A DNA stretch of 64,000 nucleotides. Origin: CADCUY01 sp964242735 (lineage in GTDB: Bacteria > Actinomycetota > Actinomycetes > Actinomycetales > Quadrisphaeraceae). Within the stretch, counting starts at the first letter, position 1. Every line of letters starts with the position of its first letter. Positions 43,424 to 51,211 of this stretch are shown here, one piece after another. The DNA lies in the NCBI GenBank assembly GCA_964242735.1, contig CAXTAK010000005.1:1-64000 (forward strand), written 5' to 3'. The notes under the pieces were generated by a model. That model was not told where the DNA came from and ran no database searches. It saw nothing but the letters and a program-made list of their open reading frames with translations. The position numbers and the translations under genes were made by a program.

Positions 43424-45024
43424 GAGCGCACCCGGGCAGCTGTCACGGGGTCGGGGCCACCGGGGCTCGGGGGCGCAGGAGCGGCCCCGGCAGCACCGGT
43501 CACGGCCTCCGCGTGCGGGACCCCGGCCATCATCAGCCCCAGCACGTCGCGCGGGGTGTCGGCGGGGACCACGCCGACGACCCGCCCGCGGTACATCACC
43601 GCGACCCGGTCGGCCAGCGCCGTGACCTCGTCGAGCTCGGTGGAGACCAGCAGCACCGGGGTGCCGCCGTCGCGCTCGGCGACGATGCGCCGGTGCACGA
43701 ACTCGATGGACCCCACGTCGAGCCCGCGGGTGGGCTGGGAGGCGATGAACAGCTGCAGCGGCCGCGAGAGCTCCCGTGCGAGCACGACCTTCTGCTGGTT
43801 GCCCCCCGACAGGGTGCTCGCAGCCGCCGTCGGCGAGGCGGCGCGGACGTCGAACTCCTCCACCCGGCGGCCCGCGTTCTCGGCCACCGCCCGCAGGTCC
43901 AGGCCCAGGTCACCGGGCCCGCGGGCGAAGGGCGCACGGCGGTGCAGGTCGAGCACGAGGTTCTCGGCGATGGAGAAGCTGGGCACCAGGCCGTCGACGC
44001 TGCGGTCCTCGGGCACGAACCCGACGCCGGCGTCGAGCACCTCGCGCACCGAGCACCCGACCAGCTCGCGCCCCCCCAGGGTGATCGAGCCCTCCACCCG
44101 GTCCTGCAGGCCCACGACGGCCTCGACGAGCTCGCTCTGGCCGTTGCCCTGCACCCCCGCGACGGCGAGCACCTCACCGCGGGCGATGTCGAGGTCGACG
44201 CCGTCGACCACGCGCGCCCCCGTGGCGTCGCGCACGACGAGGCCGCGGACCACCAGGGTGGTCTCCCCGCGGCGGGGTGGGTCCTTCTCGACCCCCAGGG
44301 ACACCGAACGGCCCACCATGAGGGAGGCCAGCTCGCTCTCGCCGGCGCCGGGCGCCGCCGTCCCGACCACCGCCCCGCGGCGGATGACGGTGATCGCGTC
44401 GGCGATCGCGCGCACCTCGCGCAACTTGTGGGTGATGAAGACGACGGAGGTGCCACCCTCCTTGAGCTGCCGCATGATCCCGATCAGCTCGTCGGTCTCC
44501 TGCGGGGTCAGCACCGCGGTCGGCTCGTCGAGGATGAGCACGCGGGCGTCGCGCAGCAGCGCCTTGATGATCTCGACCCGCTGCTGCACCCCGACCGGCA
44601 GGTCCTCCACCAGGGCGTCGGGGTCGACGTCGAAGCCGTACCGGTCGGAGATCTCGCGGATGCGACGACGGGTCGCCTCGACGTCGAGCAGCCCACCCGC
44701 ACCGCGCCGGGTGCTCTCGTGGCCGAGCATCACGTTCTCCACCACGGTGAAGACCGGCACGAGCATGAAGTGCTGGTGCACCATGCCGATGCCGGCGGCC
44801 ATCGCCGCCCCAGGCCCGGAGAAGCGGGTGGGGACCCCGTCGAGGCGGATCTCGCCCTCGTCGGGCTGGTACAGGCCGTAGAGCACGTTCATCAGGGTCG
44901 ACTTGCCGGCCCCGTTCTCCCCGAGCAGGCAGTGGATCTGCCCCCCGGTGACGAGCAGGTCGATGCCGTCGTTGGCCACCAGCGCCCCGAACCGCTTGGT
45001 GATGCCCCGCAGCTGCAGCTCCAC
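43420..45024 (-). CDS. ABC transporter ATP-binding protein, two-domain (NupO type)
   Basis: A 534-aa protein with two nucleotide-binding domains. Domain 1 has Walker A LLGENGAGKST near residue 36, a degenerate signature LPVGVQQRVEI and Walker B VLILDEP. Domain 2 has the degenerate P-loop AGVQGNGQSELVEA, signature TLSGGNQQKVVLAREL and an altered Walker B FIASQPTRGLD. Loss of one set of sites is normal in this sugar/nucleoside importer group. GGGAGG lies 7 nt before the GTG. It powers the import of nucleosides bound by the lipoproteins upstream. Confidence 0.94.
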   Translation of the reverse strand: MELQLRGITKRFGALVANDGIDLLVTGGQIHCLLGENGAGKSTLMNVLYGLYQPDEGEIRLDGVPTRFSGPGAAMAAGIGMVHQHFMLVPVFTVVENVMLGHESTRRGAGGLLDVEATRRRIREISDRYGFDVDPDALVEDLPVGVQQRVEIIKALLRDARVLILDEPTAVLTPQETDELIGIMRQLKEGGTSVVFITHKLREVRAIADAITVIRRGAVVGTAAPGAGESELASLMVGRSVSLGVEKDPPRRGETTLVVRGLVVRDATGARVVDGVDLDIARGEVLAVAGVQGNGQSELVEAVVGLQDRVEGSITLGGRELVGCSVREVLDAGVGFVPEDRSVDGLVPSFSIAENLVLDLHRRAPFARGPGDLGLDLRAVAENAGRRVEEFDVRAASPTAAASTLSGGNQQKVVLARELSRPLQLFIASQPTRGLDVGSIEFVHRRIVAERDGGTPVLLVSTELDEVTALADRVAVMYRGRVVGVVPADTPRDVLGLMMAGVPHAEAVTGAAGAAPAPPSPGGPDPVTAARVRS

Positions 45025-45046
45025 GCCCGTTCCTCCCGCGCCGGCG

Positions 45047-46192
45047 CTACGGGGTGGACGAGGGGGTGGACGGGGGGGTGGACTGCGGGGTGGACACGGA
45101 CTCGACGACGATCTCACCGGAGACGATGCCGGCCTCGATGGCCGCCAGCTCCTCGGTGAGCCCGGCGGGCAGGGTGGCCTCGAAGTCGTGGAACGGCGCG
45201 ATCGACACCCCGCCGTTCTCCAGGGTGCCGACGTACTGCTCGGCGCTGTAGTCGCCCTCGACGTCGGCCCGCACCGACTCCTGCACCGCGGTGCCGATCT
45301 CCTTGATCACCGAGGTCAGGATCAGGTCGCCGAAGTCGGGCTGGGTCTCGTACCCGTCGTCGTCGACCCACACCACCCGCACGTCGGTCCCGGAGTCCTT
45401 CGCGGCGCGCGCCGCCGCCAGGGTGCCCGCGCCGACCGTGCCCGCCACCGGCAGGATCGTGTCGGCGCCGGCGTCGATGAGGTTCTGAGTGGTGTTGCGA
45501 CCCTTGGCGGCGTCGGTGAAGTCACCCGTGAACTGCCCGTCCTGCGCCGCCTTGTCCCACCCCAGGGCCTGGACGTCGGTGCCCTTCTGCTCGTTGTGGT
45601 GGGCGACCCCGTCGACGAACCCGTCCATGAACACGGTCACCGGGGGGATCTTGACGCCCCCGTAGGTCGCCACGACGCCGGTCTGCGTCGTCGCCGCCGC
45701 GGCGTACCCGGCGAGGAACGCGGCCTGCGCGGTGTCGAAGAGCAGGGGCTTGACGTTCTCGCGCGCCGGGTCCACCGAGGTGTCGACGATGGCGAAGTGG
45801 GTCTCCGGGTTGTCGTCGGCGGCCTCACCCGTGGTGTCGGCGAGCAGGAAGCTGGTGGCGACGATCTGGGTGCACCCGCTGCCCACGAGGGTGGCCAGGT
45901 TGGGGGCGTAGTCGCTCTCCGACCCCGACTCCACCGTGCGCACCTCGAAGCCGAGCTCCTGCGCGGCCGCCCGCAGGCCCTCGTAACCGGACTGGTTGAA
46001 GGACTGGTCCTGGAACCCGCCGGTGCCCGCGACCATGCACCCGAGGAAGTCCTCGGCGGGACCAGACGACTCGGCGGGCGCCGTGGCGGACCCGGTGCCC
46101 GCCCCCTCGTCCGGCGCGGCGGCGCACGCCGCCGCGCCCAGCGCCAGGCCCACGGCCCAGCACAGGGGCGCGGCGGCCCGTGGCGTCACCAC
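45047..46192 (-). CDS. BMP-family nucleoside-binding lipoprotein, copy 1
   Basis: A 381-aa periplasmic-type binding lipoprotein with a signal ending GAAAC. The BMP fold is seen in GGFQDQSFNQSGYEGL near residue 58, NVKPLLFDTAQAAFLAGYAAA near residue 145 and GGVKIPPVTVFMDGFVDGV. It ends in a Ser/Thr/Pro tail encoded by tandem repeats. It shares most of its sequence with the lipoprotein gene just upstream; both are on the importer strand, so copy 1 is directly before the ATPase gene. Confidence 0.92.
   Translation of the reverse strand: MVTPRAAAPLCWAVGLALGAAACAAAPDEGAGTGSATAPAESSGPAEDFLGCMVAGTGGFQDQSFNQSGYEGLRAAAQELGFEVRTVESGSESDYAPNLATLVGSGCTQIVATSFLLADTTGEAADDNPETHFAIVDTSVDPARENVKPLLFDTAQAAFLAGYAAAATTQTGVVATYGGVKIPPVTVFMDGFVDGVAHHNEQKGTDVQALGWDKAAQDGQFTGDFTDAAKGRNTTQNLIDAGADTILPVAGTVGAGTLAAARAAKDSGTDVRVVWVDDDGYETQPDFGDLILTSVIKEIGTAVQESVRADVEGDYSAEQYVGTLENGGVSIAPFHDFEATLPAGLTEELAAIEAGIVSGEIVVESVSTPQSTPPSTPSSTP
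45052..45098 (-). repeat. Repeats of ggggtggac at the end of lipoprotein copy 1
   Basis: Four near-copies of ggggtggac, spaced by 2-5 bases, encode the repeated Ser-Thr-Pro C-terminal tail and reach the stop codon. Confidence 0.75.
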
Positions 46193-46195
46193 GGC

Positions 46196-47350
46196 TCAGG
46201 ACGAGGTCGGGGTGGACGGGGACTCCACGACGATCTCCCCGCTGACGATGGAGTCCTGGATCGCGGTGAGCTCGTCGGTCAGGCCCGCGGGCAGGGTGGC
46301 CTCGAAGTCGTGGAACGGGGCGAGGGAGACGCCCTCGTTCTCGAGGGTGCCGACGTAGGGCGCGGCGTCGAACTCGCCCTCGACGTCGGCGCTGATCGAG
46401 GCCTGCACCGCGGTGCCGATCTCCTTGACCACCGAGGTGAGGATGAGGTCGCCGAAGTCCGGTTGCACCTCGTAGCCGTCGGAGTCGACCCAGATCACCT
46501 TCACGTCGCTCCCGGCGTCCTTCGCGGCGCGCGCCGCGGCGAGCGTGCCCGCCCCGACGGGGCCGGCGACGGGCAGGATGACGTCGGCGCCCGCGTCGAT
46601 GAAGTTCTGCGTGGTGTTGCGCCCCGCCGCGGCGTCGTCGAAGTTGCCGGTGAAGGAGCCGTCCTGCGCGGCCTTGTCCCACCCGAGCACGGCCACGTCG
46701 GTGCCCTTCTCCGCGTTGTGGTGCGCCACGCCGTCCACGAAGCCGTCCATGAAGATCGTCACCGACGGCAGCTTCACGCCGCCGTAGGTCGCGACCGTCC
46801 CGGTGGTCGATGTCGCCGCCGCGGCGTACCCGGCGAGGAACGCGGCCTGCGCGGTGTCGAACAGCAGCGGCTTGACGTTCTCGGCCGGTGTCTCGAGCGC
46901 GGAGTCGACCAGGGCGAAGTTGATGTCGGGGTTCGCCGCGCTCGCCGTGGCGGTGGCCTCGGCGAGCAGGAAGCCGGCCGCCACGATCTGGTCGCACCCG
47001 CTGCTGACGAGGGCGTCGATGTTCGTGGCGTAGTCGGACTCCGCGGCGGACTCCACCGCCTGCTCCCCGATCCCCAGCTCGGTGGCGGCCGCCGCCAGGC
47101 CCTCGCGGCCGGACTGGTTGAACGACTGGTCGTTGAAGCCGCCCGCGTCGGAGACCATGCAGCCGAGGTAGTCCTCGGCGCCCCCGGCGGAGGAGGACTC
47201 CGACGCCGAGGAGCTCGACGAGCTCGTCCCGCTGCTGGCGGCCTCCTCCGGGGCCTGCCCGCAGGCCGTGGCGCCCAGTGCCAGCCCGCCGATCATGCAC
47301 ACCAGCGACGCTCGCCGCGTCGTCCGTGTCAGCGTGGTCGTCCGTGTCAC
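46196..47350 (-). CDS. BMP-family nucleoside-binding lipoprotein, copy 2
   Basis: A 384-aa lipoprotein starting at GTG 47350, preceded by CGGAGGACCACG as a Shine-Dalgarno site. The lipobox is GATAC near residue 30, after which a Ser-rich linker leads to the binding domain. GGFNDQSFNQSGREGL and VKPLLFDTAQAAFLAGYAAA match copy 1 almost exactly, and the alignment continues without gaps to IVSGEIVVES. Copy 2 lacks the extended Pro tail. The pair arose by tandem duplication and may differ in nucleoside preference. Confidence 0.92.
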   Translation of the reverse strand: MTRTTTLTRTTRRASLVCMIGGLALGATACGQAPEEAASSGTSSSSSSASESSSAGGAEDYLGCMVSDAGGFNDQSFNQSGREGLAAAATELGIGEQAVESAAESDYATNIDALVSSGCDQIVAAGFLLAEATATASAANPDINFALVDSALETPAENVKPLLFDTAQAAFLAGYAAAATSTTGTVATYGGVKLPSVTIFMDGFVDGVAHHNAEKGTDVAVLGWDKAAQDGSFTGNFDDAAAGRNTTQNFIDAGADVILPVAGPVGAGTLAAARAAKDAGSDVKVIWVDSDGYEVQPDFGDLILTSVVKEIGTAVQASISADVEGEFDAAPYVGTLENEGVSLAPFHDFEATLPAGLTDELTAIQDSIVSGEIVVESPSTPTSS

Positions 47351-47464
47351 CGTGGTCCTCCGAGTGCTCGTCGCGGCGGTCGTGGCACCGCCTCCTGCGC
47401 GCACCCTAGGAGAACCCCGCGCCATCGCCGGCACCGGCGACCGAGGCGTTTCCGGATCGAGACC

Positions 47465-48766
47465 TCAGGCGCCGCTGGCGTGGGAGTCGAGCGCGGCGGC
47501 GGCCAGCAGCAGCGCACCGACGCCGACGGCGCGCTCGTCGGGGTCGAAGTCGCCGCGGTGCAGGTCGGTCGTGGACCCGCCGGGGGTGCGCGTGCCGACC
47601 CTGGCCATCGCCCCGGGCACCCGCTGCAGGTACCAGGCGAAGTCCTCCCCGCCGAGGGACTGCGTGGTGGGGACCTCGGCGGCGTCGCCGAGGGTCGCGG
47701 CCGCGGCGCGGCTGAGCGAGGCGACGCTGGCCGCGTCGTTGATCACCGGGGGCACCCCGCGCTGGTGGTCGACCTCGGCGACCACGCCGTAGGGGGCCAC
47801 CACGTCGTGCACGACGGCCGCGACGAGGTCGCCGGCCTCGCGCCACGCCCCCGCGTCGAGGCAGCGCAGCGTGCCGGCGACGCTGCCGGTGCGCGGGATG
47901 GCGTTGGCCGCGTCACCGGCGGCGACCTGGCCCCACACCACGCTGACGCCGGCGCGGGGGTCCATCCGCCGGGAGAGCACCGCGGGCACCTCGGTGACCA
48001 CCTTGCCGAGGGCGAAGACCAGGTCGGCGGTCAGGTGCGGGCGCGAGGTGTGCCCCCCGGGACCGCGCAGGTGCACGGTGACCCGGTCGAAGGCGGCGGT
48101 CAGCGGCCCGCTCTTCAGGCCCACGTGCCCGACGTCGAGGTGCGGGTCGCAGTGGATGCCGAGGATGCGGCCCACCCCGTCGAGGGCGCCGGCGGCCACG
48201 ACGTCCAGCGCCCCGCCGGGGGTGGCCTCCTCCGCGGGCTGGAAGACCAGGCGCACGGGCCCTGGCAGGGCTCCGGCGCGGTGCAGGTCGGCGAGCACCA
48301 GGCCCGCGCCCAGCACCACGGCGGTGTGCACGTCGTGCCCGCAGGCGTGGGCCACGCCCGGCACCGTCGACGTCCACGGCGACTGCGTCAGGTCCTGCAC
48401 GGGCAGGGCGTCGAGGTCTGCGCGCAGCGCGACGGCCCCGTCGCCGGCGGGTCCGAGCTCGCAGACCAGCCCGGTGCCGGGCAGCAGGGCGGGCGTCAGG
48501 CCCGCGGCGCTCAGCGCGTCGGCGACCGCGGCGGTGCTGCGGTGCTCCACGCGGGAGAGCTCCGGGTGGGCGCGCAGCGACCGGCGCAGGGCGACCAGGG
48601 CTGGCAGGTGCGGGGCCAGCAGGTCGGCCAGCGGGCCCGGTGGCTGCTGCGGTGGCCCCGGCGGTGCGTCCGCCCGGAGCGCCTGCCCGGCGGACGCCGC
48701 TGCGGCGGTCCGCCAGCGGCGGCGCGACCACCAGCTGCCGCCCGTGCCCCGGGGCGGCGCCGTCAT
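47465..48766 (-). CDS. M20 family amidohydrolase
   Basis: A 433-aa metal-dependent amidohydrolase of the hippurate/indole-acetyl-amino-acid hydrolase group. Metal ligands are in VAHACGHDVHTAVVL near residue 140, QPAEEATPGGAL near residue 175, and the C-terminal SLGGEDFAWYL near residue 378; the GGHTSRPHLTADLV segment belongs to the dimerisation domain. ATG 48766 is chosen because the sequence upstream is Arg-rich non-coding-like. AmiA1/AmiB1 occupy the comparable place next to punA in M. tuberculosis (from memory). The amide substrate is unknown. Confidence 0.88.
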   Translation of the reverse strand: MTAPPRGTGGSWWSRRRWRTAAAASAGQALRADAPPGPPQQPPGPLADLLAPHLPALVALRRSLRAHPELSRVEHRSTAAVADALSAAGLTPALLPGTGLVCELGPAGDGAVALRADLDALPVQDLTQSPWTSTVPGVAHACGHDVHTAVVLGAGLVLADLHRAGALPGPVRLVFQPAEEATPGGALDVVAAGALDGVGRILGIHCDPHLDVGHVGLKSGPLTAAFDRVTVHLRGPGGHTSRPHLTADLVFALGKVVTEVPAVLSRRMDPRAGVSVVWGQVAAGDAANAIPRTGSVAGTLRCLDAGAWREAGDLVAAVVHDVVAPYGVVAEVDHQRGVPPVINDAASVASLSRAAAATLGDAAEVPTTQSLGGEDFAWYLQRVPGAMARVGTRTPGGSTTDLHRGDFDPDERAVGVGALLLAAAALDSHASGA

Positions 48767-48882
48767 CCGCGCCGCACGGGGTCGTCGGGGGCGCTCACCC
48801 CCGCATGGTGCCCTGACCCGCCGCGGCACGCGGGGCGGGGCGGGCAGCGGGCCGCTGCGGGCGGGGGTCGCTGCGCGTCAGC

Positions 48883-50046
48883 TCACAGCAGGTCGGTGCG
48901 CCCGGCCTCGCGCCACGCCCCGACCACGTCCTTCACCTGCTGCGCGTGCTCGCGCGTGGTGACCAGCAGCGCGTCGGGCGTGTCGACCACCACGGCGTCC
49001 TCGATGCCGACCACCGAGATGGTGCGCCCACCCCCGGGCACCACGAGCCCGGTGGCGCGGCGCGCGTGCACCAGCCCTCCCTCCCCCAGCACCGCGACGG
49101 GCCCGGCGCCGGCGTCGTGCAGCAGGGTCGCCAGGGAGTCCCAGTCTCCGACGTCCTCCCAGGAGAACCCCCCGGCCACGACCGCCACCCCGCCCGCCGC
49201 GGCGACCGGCTCCGCGATGGCGTGGTCGATGGCGATCCGCACCAGCCCCGGCCACACCCGGTCGAGGACCTCATCGCGCTGCGGGGAGTCCCACACCGCG
49301 GCGATCTCGCGCAGCCCGTCGTGCAGGGACGGCAGCTGGCGCTGCAGGTGGCTCAGCAGCACACCGGCGGCGGCGACGAACATGCCCGCGTTCCACCGGT
49401 AGCGGCCGGTGGCCAGGTAGTCCGCGGCGGTGGCGGCGTCGGGCTTCTCGACGAACTCGAGCACCTGGTGGGCCAGCGGCGCCCCGGGCACGTGCAGGGG
49501 CCCGCCCACCGCGACGTACCCCAGCGACGTCACGGGTGCGGTGGGGGTGATGCCGATGGTCACCACCTGCCCGGCGCGCGCGGTGACCACCGCCTGGCGC
49601 ACCACCTCGGCGAACGTCCCGTCATCAGCGGCGCCGGGGGTGACGGCGCGGTCGGCGATCACGTGGTCGGCGGCGAAGGAGCCCAGGACGACGTCGTCAC
49701 CCTCCCGCCGGGCGAGCACCGCGGCGGCCAGGCCGATGGCGGCCATCGAGTCCCGCGGCGAGGGCTCCAGCAGCAGGTTGCGCCCCGGCAGCCCCGGCAG
49801 CTGCGCGGCGACGGCGGTGGCGTGCGCGGCGCCGGTCACCACCAGCAGCCGGTCACCGCCGCACAGGGGCGCCAACCGCTCCCACGTCCCCTGCAGCAGG
49901 GAGGTGCCGGCCCCGGTCAGGTCGAGGAGGAACTTCGGCGCCGCCGCCCGTGACAGCGGCCACAGCCGCGTGCCGGCGCCCCCCGCGGGGACGACGGCCG
50001 CGAAGCCGTCGATCTCGGGGGGTGTGGGCCGGACGAGCAGCGTCAT
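48883..50046 (-). CDS. manC: Mannose-1-phosphate guanylyltransferase
   Basis: A 387-aa nucleotidyltransferase that makes GDP-mannose from mannose-1-phosphate and GTP. The N-terminal VVPAGGAGTRLWPLSRAAAPKFLLDL (split by the conserved Lys) is the signature, followed by LLEPSPRDSMAAIGLAA, FVEKPDAATAADYLATG and YRWNAGMF. It lacks the C-terminal isomerase domain of bifunctional enzymes. ATG 50046 is chosen because the family starts shortly before VVPAGG; CACGCT lies 7 nt before it. GDP-mannose would feed wall glycans and perhaps the GT2 enzyme at 3.9 kb. Confidence 0.93.
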   Translation of the reverse strand: MTLLVRPTPPEIDGFAAVVPAGGAGTRLWPLSRAAAPKFLLDLTGAGTSLLQGTWERLAPLCGGDRLLVVTGAAHATAVAAQLPGLPGRNLLLEPSPRDSMAAIGLAAAVLARREGDDVVLGSFAADHVIADRAVTPGAADDGTFAEVVRQAVVTARAGQVVTIGITPTAPVTSLGYVAVGGPLHVPGAPLAHQVLEFVEKPDAATAADYLATGRYRWNAGMFVAAAGVLLSHLQRQLPSLHDGLREIAAVWDSPQRDEVLDRVWPGLVRIAIDHAIAEPVAAAGGVAVVAGGFSWEDVGDWDSLATLLHDAGAGPVAVLGEGGLVHARRATGLVVPGGGRTISVVGIEDAVVVDTPDALLVTTREHAQQVKDVVGAWREAGRTDLL

Positions 50047-50130
50047 GGGCGCAGCGTGGCACGGGCTGGCATCCGGTGAGTCGTTGGTCACGAACGGTGG
50101 TGCGCTCTCGGCGCAGAGCGCTTGCGAGCC

Positions 50131-50136
50131 TACGAT
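50131..50136 (+). promoter_or_regulatory. -10 (TACGAT) for the sdh operon
   Basis: TACGAT would start a transcript near 50143, giving an sdhC leader of about 41 nt with a GAGGAGG SD site. A GTG exactly at 50143 opens an out-of-frame reading frame that ends at 50364 inside sdhC. Confidence 0.45.
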
Positions 50137-50183
50137 CTCCCGGTGACTGGCGCTCCGCGTCGGCCGACTCGAGGAGGTTGGAC

Positions 50184-50660
50184 GTGGCGATCACCACGAG
50201 GGCGACCGGCACCACGACCAGGGCGGTCGGGGGCGCTGTGTCCGCGAAGGGCAAGCGCCGCTCGCTGCCGAGCATCCCCGTCGTCTCCGGGCCCGTCGGC
50301 ACCCTGTACCGCGGCCGCGAGGGCATGTGGTCGTGGGTGGGCCACCGCATCACCGGCGTCCTGATCTTCGTCTTCCTGCTGGTGCACGTGCTCGACACCT
50401 CCCTCGTGCGGGTCTCCCCCGAGGCGTACGACGCGGTGATCGCCACGTACAAGAACCCGATCGTCGGCCTCGGTGAGGCCGGGCTGGTCGCGGCGGTGCT
50501 CTTCCACGCCTTCAACGGCATCCGCATCATGCTCGTCGACTTCTGGCGCCGCGGCGCCCAGTACCACCGCCAGATGTTCTGGGGCGTGCTGGGGCTGACC
50601 GCGCTGGTGTACCTCCCCTTCCTCGTCCGCCACCTCGGCGTGATCCTCGGAGACCACTGA
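50184..50660 (+). CDS. sdhC: Succinate dehydrogenase cytochrome b556 subunit
   Basis: A 158-aa membrane subunit. GAGGAGG (50171-50177) is 6 nt before the GTG. A 45-residue cytoplasmic tail leads to MWSWVGHRITGVLIF, the heme/quinone-site helix with conserved His and Arg, then a second helix with AVLFHAFNGIRIM (a heme-ligand His) and a third helix near the end. With SdhD it anchors the dehydrogenase and passes electrons to menaquinone or ubiquinone. The stop overlaps the sdhD start (TGATG). Confidence 0.92.
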   Translation: MAITTRATGTTTRAVGGAVSAKGKRRSLPSIPVVSGPVGTLYRGREGMWSWVGHRITGVLIFVFLLVHVLDTSLVRVSPEAYDAVIATYKNPIVGLGEAGLVAAVLFHAFNGIRIMLVDFWRRGAQYHRQMFWGVLGLTALVYLPFLVRHLGVILGDH

Positions 50661-51187
50661 TGACCGCTCTGCTCCCCACCCCCGTCGGGGCCACCCCCGG
50701 TGCCGGCGCGGTGCCGACGTCGCCGGCGCTCGACTCCCCGCGCTCGCCGTACGTGCGCAACAAGCCCACCCGCAGCAACTACGAGATGTACGCGTGGCTG
50801 TTCATGCGCCTGTCCGGGGTGCTGCTGCTGGTGCTGGTGCTGGGGCACCTGCTCATCAACCTCGTGATGGGCGACGGCATCAACCAGATCGACTTCGCCT
50901 TCGTGGCCGGCAAGTGGGCGAGCCCCTTCTGGCAGGTCTGGGACCTGGCCATGCTGTGGCTGGCGATGATGCACGGCACGAACGGGGTGCGCACGATCAT
51001 CAACGACTACGCCGAGCGCACCGCCACCCGGCTGTGGCTGAAGCTCGCGCTGTACTCCGCCTTCACCCTCACCGTGGTGCTCGGCACCCTGGTGATCTTC
51101 ACGTTCGACCCGTGCCCGGTGGGCGCGGCGGCCGGGACCCTCCCGGAGTTCTGCGCCACCACCTCCGCCGCCACCCCCCTCGGCTGA
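50660..51187 (+). CDS. sdhD: Succinate dehydrogenase hydrophobic membrane anchor subunit
   Basis: A 175-aa subunit with three helices: YAWLFMRLSGVLLLVLVLGHLL (split by the usual polar residues) near residue 45, a central helix with LWLAMMHGTNGVRTIINDY that carries the second heme or quinone-site His, and a third helix near 125-150. The C-terminal tail is Ala/Thr-rich with two Cys. It starts inside the sdhC stop codon. Confidence 0.9.
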   Translation: MTALLPTPVGATPGAGAVPTSPALDSPRSPYVRNKPTRSNYEMYAWLFMRLSGVLLLVLVLGHLLINLVMGDGINQIDFAFVAGKWASPFWQVWDLAMLWLAMMHGTNGVRTIINDYAERTATRLWLKLALYSAFTLTVVLGTLVIFTFDPCPVGAAAGTLPEFCATTSAATPLG

Positions 51188-51211
51188 CCCGCGCCACCCC
51201 AGGAGCCCGCC

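Noticed and set aside
48767..48882. Additional small gene between the M20 amidohydrolase and manC
   Set aside because: Frames here lack a start with SD or -10 and are Arg/Gly-rich without any pattern.
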